Source: Paracyclopina nana
Taxonomy: Eukaryota; Arthropoda; Copepoda; Cyclopoida; Cyclopettidae
DNA length: 64,000 bases
Direction: 5' to 3'
Assembly: GCA_019096065.1 (NCBI GenBank)
Contig: JAGUCH010000002.1
Coordinates: 16,256,501 to 16,320,500 of the forward strand
Below the pieces are notes generated by a model. The model did not search any database and had not been told where the DNA came from. It saw nothing but the letters and a program-made list of their open reading frames with translations. Position 1 is the first letter of the stretch, and every line of letters starts with the position of its first letter. Shown in pieces: positions 58,418 through 64,000 of this stretch. A program made the position numbers and the translations under genes.

Positions 58418-59310
58418 ATGGAAGAATCAAATGTCAAGCACAATTTGGCTTGTATTCTGGACAAGATTGATGCCATTTACAAGGCAGCCTCTGAGACTAG
58501 GCGTGCTTCCAAGTTGCCAAGATTGGTGGCTGTGTCCAAGACCAAACCCAAAGAAATGATTTTTGAAGCTTATGAGCTGGGCCAAAGATGTTTTGGTGAA
58601 AACTATGTTCAAGAGCTTGAGGAAAAGGCGTCTGATCCTTCAATGTTGGAGAAGTGCCCTGACATCAAATGGCACTTCATTGGCACCTGTCAGTCTAACA
58701 AAGTGAGCAAGATTGTGAAAATACCAAATTTAGCCATGGTTGAAACAATAGCAAGTCTGAAGTTGGCTGATAAATTCCAATCCAGCTGTGTGGCTGCAAA
58801 AGTCTCCAACATGAACATCATGGTTCAGGTATGCTTGATTTTTGATCTTGTCAGCTTTAAAATGTGAATTCAAACTTACAGGTGAATACATCAGGAGAGG
58901 AAAACAAGGGTGGTATTGAGCCCAATGATGTTGTCACTGTGGTCAAGCACATAAGAGAAAAGTGCCCAAATTTGACATTTAGAGGACTCATGACCATTGG
59001 AGCCTTGGCTCATTCTGTGGAGCATCAAGGACCAAATCCGGATTTCATAACTCTGCTAGAATGCAAAAAGTGAGCTCATTTTATTATTAATTGCTTCATT
59101 CCCTTGTGTATTTACACTTTATTTTTATGTAGGAATGTTAGTGAGGCTTTCAATATTGCTGACAATGACATTGAGCTGTCAATGGGCATGTCCAATGACT
59201 ATGAGGAAGCCATACAAAATGGTAGCACAAATATCAGGATTGGAAGCAGCATTTTTGGCAGCAGAATTAAAAAGGTGGAAGAGAAATTGGAGCAGCTCCA
59301 GCTTAATTAA
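58418..59310 (+). CDS. PLPBP: Pyridoxal-phosphate homeostasis protein (YggS/PROSC family)
   Basis: Exons 58418-58828, 58882-59069 and 59133-59310 give about 258 residues. The alanine-racemase-like barrel has the PLP-binding Lys in LVAVSKTKP, then [25 protein letters not shown], a TFRGLMTIG strand, [13 protein letters not shown] and the closing [12 protein letters not shown], all family hallmarks. The protein binds and buffers PLP in cytosol and mitochondria and has no known catalysis. An AG at 58415-58416 just before the ATG could be a splice acceptor, so a non-coding or extra coding 5' exon may lie upstream. The DEG/ENaC gene follows after about 100 bp on the same strand. Confidence 0.95.
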
Positions 59311-59407
59311 TTTTACTAAGTGACTACTGTGTATATTTGGCGTGCACACCAAATGTGTCAACAACTCCCCTTGATAAATAGTTACAATTTGCTTAGTTAT
59401 ACACAGC

Positions 59408-60755
59408 ATGAACTTGGAGAAACTCCTGAAAAAGTTCACTTTTTTGCTTTTTAGCACTTCTTTTGCAGTTTCTCTTTATGGAAGCTTTATGGTGTTGCTC
59501 AGTAACAAAACTGGCACCACCATCAAATTGGAAGATGACATTGCCACCTTTCCTGAATTTACAATCTGTCCTTTGTTTTACTATAAGACTTTGGTTCCCG
59601 ATGTCTCCTTGGGAAGTAACCATTCTTTTAAGCAATTTAATGATCTGGTTCCATCAATGTTGGACTCAATCATTTTTGCAAACTTGGATAAAAGCTACCA
59701 ATATAGCTCATTGGCGTGAGTTTTCTCTTTTAAGAGTGAAATGACTAGCAACAACATTGTTTGATAGGCGTTTGAATTTGAAAGACGAAAATGCCACAAA
59801 GAAAAACTATGGCAGGTCCTTGAGTGACATCTGGAAAGAAATTACCAGACTATCCCATGTGCCACCATTTGAACTAATGAAATGCATCTCTATCAATTGG
59901 CCAGCAGTTGTTTTTTCATATCCGGATCCTTCAGTAGGACCCAAATGCATTTTATGCACAAATATAGTAAATAAGTGTAATTTAAGGTGACATTGGTGTT
60001 CAATGTGAGTTTGATGTCACAAATTGTGATTGAGTTTCATGAGCCGAATGGCACTTCATTCTTGCACAAAATGGATTGGGAAAATTTGTTAATGAAGGAT
60101 TTTCCCACAAATGGAGGGTAACCTTTTTTTATATCCTGCACTTCTTCTTCCATTGAGTCTTGGTCAATTCATGCAGGTTTTACAATTTGAAAATGAAGGT
60201 CATGAAAGGAGTGAAAGGTTGCAATGCCCACAACGACTTTCAGAGGCAAAGTTGCCTTCAGAGATTTATTGCCTCGAAAATGAACTGCTCCACTCCTTGG
60301 GAGCAAGCATATTATCCATCTAACATAAGACCATGTCAATCAGCCAAAGACTTGGAAAGCTACATCAAGCTGAGATTTGACATTTATGCTGACAACCTTA
60401 ACAGTGAGCTAAATGAATGCATGGTTGATAATTGCAATAGCAAATCGTGGTCAGCTCATCTACTAGCTAATTATGATAGCCAAGCTTTGCTGTTGCTGAA
60501 AAGAGGGTTGAATTTGAATTCCAATCTGGACAAAATTGCCATCTTGACTTTTTCTCTCATGTCAAAAAAGGTACTTTGACTTAGCTCTGTCAGCAATTCT
60601 AAGGTAACTTTTTATGCTAACAGGCTGAAGTCAACGAGGAGTTTTTCACTTATGAACTCAACAGTTTTATTTCTGATATTGGAGGGACTTTGGGATTGTT
60701 TCTTGGAGCAAGTTTGCTTTCTCTCACAAACTCCATTATTTCTGCAATATTCCAT
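59408..60755 (+). CDS. Compact DEG/ENaC sodium channel subunit
   Basis: Exons 59408-59715, 59768-59933, 59987-60117, 60177-60570 and 60624-60755 give about 376 residues, against 450-600 for most of the family. TM1 (FLLFSTSFAVSLYGSFMVLL) is followed by the post-TM1 FPEFTICP motif, an extracellular region with few cysteines (including CNAHNDFQRQSCLQRF and MNCSTPWEQAY), and a TM2 with the selectivity-filter-side GLFLGAS. The cytoplasmic N-terminus is only about 10 residues and lacks the His-Gly gating motif. The end after GLFLGASLLS (SHKLHYFCNIP) is atypical and shortened; one frame over would continue hydrophobically. It could be a divergent gene or one damaged at its 3' end. Confidence 0.85.
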
Positions 60756-61269
60756 AAAAAATGAACCATTTGTCCAAATTGACTCTTCAATTTAGCTGTA
60801 ATATAAGAGCAAACATAATATACTGTTTACTTCCCCACTACCTATTTTCGTGGACTTTTTGAAAGTGTCGATGTGAGATTCTCATCAGACTCAAGGTTAA
60901 GATCTTAAATTTTTTCGCCAGGATACGTACAAACTGTACCTAGGAAACCTAGCCATTTTGGCGAGAATTGGACTTCGAGATTGGCTATGCAAAGAGGTGT
61001 GGTTCTCGCAAGATTTCTTGCGAGAAACTACGTCATCTCGCTGGACGGACCGGCACTCGCTTCTTGGTTCTCATTGGGATTCTTACATGAAAAAATGAGA
61101 TCCTGACCTGCTCAATAGAAGCTAGCCGCTCCATATGGAAAATGAGAACTGCACATATGAAAAAAACAGTGTTTTTTTATTTTGGACTCAAAAAAAAGGC
61201 CTATTGGCCTTGTCAATCATATTAAATTTATCTCATGCTAATTATGTAGTCTAAATGATAATTTTGAAG
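60756..61269. other. Convergent 3' region
   Basis: About 510 bp between two convergent genes. It contains short words CTCGCAAGA/TCTTGCGAG (near 61008-61025) that form a small palindrome. No gene is seen. Confidence 0.35.
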
Positions 61270-64000
61270 TTAATTCTTTGGGGCTGCAGAGGCGCCATCA
61301 GATGAGGAGTCCGTCAAGTATCTTCGCTCAGGGATTTCTCCAACGTTTTGATGAGAAGTGCTTGGAGTGACGTTGGAAGAGCTGGGGATGGGGCTTTTCT
61401 CCTTGGCGGAAGCTTTCCTCTGCTGGAATAAAGGATGAGTTAGGTTACATTTCATGTAAGTAAAAGGAATAATTGACAAAATCTTAATGAGGTTCTTATA
61501 AGGCTTTGAGGACTCACTGGGGGTTTTTTGGACTTATTGGCCACTTGGGCATCCTTCACGCTCCCATCTTCAGAAGACAAGTAGTCCTCTTCATTCCTGG
61601 CCGATGCTGCTGAGGATGATGTCTGCAAAATAAGAGCAATTGCAATGTAATTCAAAATAATAAAATATTGTGTATTCATACCTCGCTCGTTTCTTCTTCC
61701 TCAAGTTCCTCTTCCTGAGCCAAGTTCGCCAAGTTCTTGCGAGCACGCTTTGCTTGGCTGGCAACACCAGTGAAGGGCCAGCATTGCTTGATGGCAGAGG
61801 CATTTCGCTTACGAGAGACTTGCTCTTCATCAGGAATGACCACTTCTGGGAGTTGAGCATTAGCATCTGCCGAGAACTCTTTGACTAGTTCACGAATGTC
61901 AGTTATTTCGTCCAAGACTTCCCTGTACAGGCGAGGCAACTGGAACGATGAAGTGATGTAAAAGTGATGTCCATATAAACTGACATGATCAACTTATTAC
62001 CTCAGGCACAAATTGAAGCTTGTCAAAAGACAAATTCCTGTAGTCTTGGTCAAACAAGTGTGCCGCAACGCAAATGAGGCGGAGCATTTCCTTTTCATCA
62101 AGGATCTCGTAAGTACTTTTTGAAGTCATGCTATCAAAAACGTGCTCCCTGGGAGTCACTTGCGGCACGACATTGCTTGTGCTGGCGGCCTCTGCTTTGT
62201 AGCCATTCTTGATCTCCTTCCTCGTCTTGACTTTCTCAATGTGTTGCTCACGAGAAGGAACGACAGCTGTCTTAGGCAAAGTGTGTCTGTTGTGCATGTA
62301 GAATTGGAAATCCATGTCAACGACTGCTTCAACTGCTTCATCTACATTGGCAGTATTGTTGACAGCACAAGTAAAGAAATTGCCTCTGTCAGTTCCAAAC
62401 GTGGTTGAGCAAGGCAGCCTTTGCTCAGACAAATGAGCAGCCTCAGTTCCTGGCAAGAGCTTCAGCATTTCCTCCACCATCGGAATGAGGTAGTTCTCAT
62501 TCATTGCGTGAATACCGGGAGGCAAAGGTCGCTTGTTGAACTGGAGCATCTTTGTCGAACTGAAATTATGTTTAATATTATGGGATAAGTTCTTGCAAGA
62601 GTTAGGCTAGCTTACTTCAGATTTTTCCCGTAAATCAAGTGGGCACGAGCGAGGGGAGTGAACAGAGTCATCACTATCGACTTTGCCATTGTGACATTCA
62701 TGTTGGCCAGGGGCATCTTCCTCAAGTAGGGTGCAATGAAGGCACAGATTTGTTCCTGAAAATGAAAAGAATGAAATGTCAAATATCAATTCCTTTTGGG
62801 GGGTTATGTCTCGTGAGAAAAGTACCTGGATGAAATGGCATGAAAAATAGATGTCACAAGCCTTGCCCATGAAGTTAAAAGCCACCGGTCGGAGCAGAAT
62901 CATGCGACCTCGGCCACGAATGTCGGCTTTTCCAAAGAAGTTCTTCTGAGGAGAAACTGCAGCCACTTGCTCGGACACATTGCTCATTCTCTTGTCGATG
63001 CCTTTCGCGACTTTCTTCAAGTCCTGCAAGTGAATAAAGCATCATGAAATGTTATCTTACAAGAACCTGATCAACAATCATACATGCACATGCTGAAACT
63101 TGTTGTCCAGTTTCTTCTTAAGGTTGGTGTTGGAATTGTTGATGGCATCAATTATGTCCGTCTTGTCCTTCTCAGCATCAACTCGGATGCGTGCATACAG
63201 TCGCTGCAGTTGATCGTCAAAATACTCCTTGGTAATGAAAGTGCCAGCACCAAGTTCCTGCAAGCAACGTGGTGCATAAGAAAGGTCGATCATTATCTTA
63301 CAAGAAATGTTTGCATCTTACCAAGATCACTTGATCTGCAGCAGGAGTTGTTGCTGCTACTGATGGCAAAGACTCACGTCTCCCGGCAACAAACGTGAAA
63401 TTGGGATCCTCCATTGCCGTGGTCGCTTCATCAGCAGATGAATTATTGTTGCCGTCTGGTCCAGAGTGCTCTCCAGATGTTGCTGTCAATGGCTGAGCAA
63501 ACGTGGTGTTGGTCTCGTAAGACACAGATTTCGGGACGGGGGCAACTTGCAATTCGTCAAGATTGACCAATGATGTTTGCATTGCATCATCTCTGCTGCC
63601 CTGTTGTTGCGCAGATTGTGCTGGCATCGGCTGGTGAACCTGTGAAGGTGGTGGCGGAGGTCTAATAGGGTCACGAGTTATCGGTGTCATTTCCTCCTGT
63701 GATGATGATTGCGACGCAATAGAGGGTGCTCTTGATGGCACTTGTGATGGAGCTCTAAAATCCTCCGAGGGAGCTGCAGACTGCTCAGACGGAGCTCGTG
63801 AGTGCCTTTCAGGAACTCGTGAGACCTCAGTTGGCGGTTGTGAGTGCTCAGAGGGCGCTCGGGAATGCTCCTCAGACGGAGCTCTGGAGACCTCAGACGG
63901 AGCTCTGGAGACCTCAGACGGAGCTCTGGAGACCTCAGACGGAGCTCTGGACCGCTCAGACGGAGCTCGTTGCTCAATTGGAGCCTGCGGAGCCTCTGAT
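61270..64000 (-). CDS. Unrecognised multi-exon gene with RAPSE repeats, 5' end outside the window
   Basis: Eight exons on the minus strand: 63322-64000 (partial), 63084-63257, 62826-63023, 62616-62755, 62001-62559, 61682-61939, 61518-61622 and 61270-61422; at least 754 residues. The first visible exon encodes a tandem Arg-Ala-Pro-Ser-Glu heptapeptide-like repeat (63750-63985) and then a Pro/Gln/Ser-rich stretch. A middle, conserved-looking part has a coiled coil (YFDDQLQRLYARIRVDAEKD), RGRGRMILLRPVAFNFMGK and IAPYLRKMPLANMN. The C-terminus is acidic, then Lys/Ser-rich with a SRKRN-type basic tract, suggesting a nuclear protein. All junctions are GT-AG and in frame, which supports a real gene. 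I do not recognise the family. Confidence 0.7.
63745..63985 (-). repeat. 21-bp coding repeat (RAPSE heptapeptides)
   Basis: In-frame copies of a 21-bp unit encoding variants of RAPSEVS; three copies at 63887-63949 are near identical and others are diverged. The number of copies beyond the right edge is unknown. Confidence 0.85.

Noticed and set aside
59943..59986. A 20-bp intron in the DEG/ENaC gene at GTAAATAAG
   Set aside because: Too short to splice; a 53-bp intron from 59934 to 59986 keeps the frame and has normal sites.

Overview
The window is eukaryotic nuclear DNA. Nearly every gene is split by GT-AG introns of about 50-110 bp. Innexin, DEG/ENaC, Ptp61F-type and SLC6 genes point to a protostome animal, most likely an arthropod with a compact genome; the species cannot be fixed from the sequence. 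Intron boundaries below were placed by eye from splice sites, reading frame and family alignment from memory. All complete multi-exon models close to whole codons.

Layout. 1-1140: end of a proline-rich, retroelement-like ORF. 1856-2440: three short GC-rich, bacterial-looking blocks between AT-rich stretches. 2656-3165: orphan LRAT/H-rev107-like domain. 3653-3785: 19-bp minisatellite. 4475-6387: SLC6 transporter lacking its TM1 exon. Then come syntaxin-6 (-), CacyBP/SIP (+), DPM1 (-), SNAPC5-like (+), TMEM8/PGAP6 (-), CYFIP/Sra-1 (+), a large inverted repeat around a 22-bp satellite (19510-20830), mRNA capping enzyme (+), LACTB2 (-), NDUFV1 (+, with a fold-back repeat in an intron), SLC35A nucleotide-sugar transporter (-) and a SIAH-like RING E3 (-). 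A third fold-back repeat (31545-32150), a tRNA-like relic and an AT-rich hairpin lead to a complete 12.2-kb BEL/Pao retrotransposon (32984-45219, minus strand). After it: Ptp61F/PTPN1-like phosphatase (-), Cu/Zn SOD (-), innexin (+), AP-3 sigma (-), a large helical protein (+), a small secreted protein (-), PLPBP (+), a compact DEG/ENaC channel (+) and an unrecognised multi-exon gene (-) running off the right edge.

Organisation. Genes largely alternate strand, so neighbours are either divergent with 350-850 bp shared promoters or convergent with 3' ends 7-350 bp apart. The cellular genes are housekeeping and not functionally linked: membrane traffic (syntaxin-6, AP-3 sigma), glycosylation/GPI (DPM1, SLC35A, PGAP6), actin (CYFIP), RNA (RNGTT, SNAPC5-like, LACTB2), mitochondria (NDUFV1) and signalling (phosphatase, channels).

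Most interesting items: (i) the BEL/Pao element has LTRs that read as identical, and carries a third ORF of about 975 codons in the envelope position that is not envelope-like (RS-rich N-terminus, Cys/His-rich C-terminus, -1 frame relative to pol, stop inside the LTR); (ii) three unrelated repeats share one architecture, two inverted arms of degenerate short units; (iii) the bacterial-like GC blocks.
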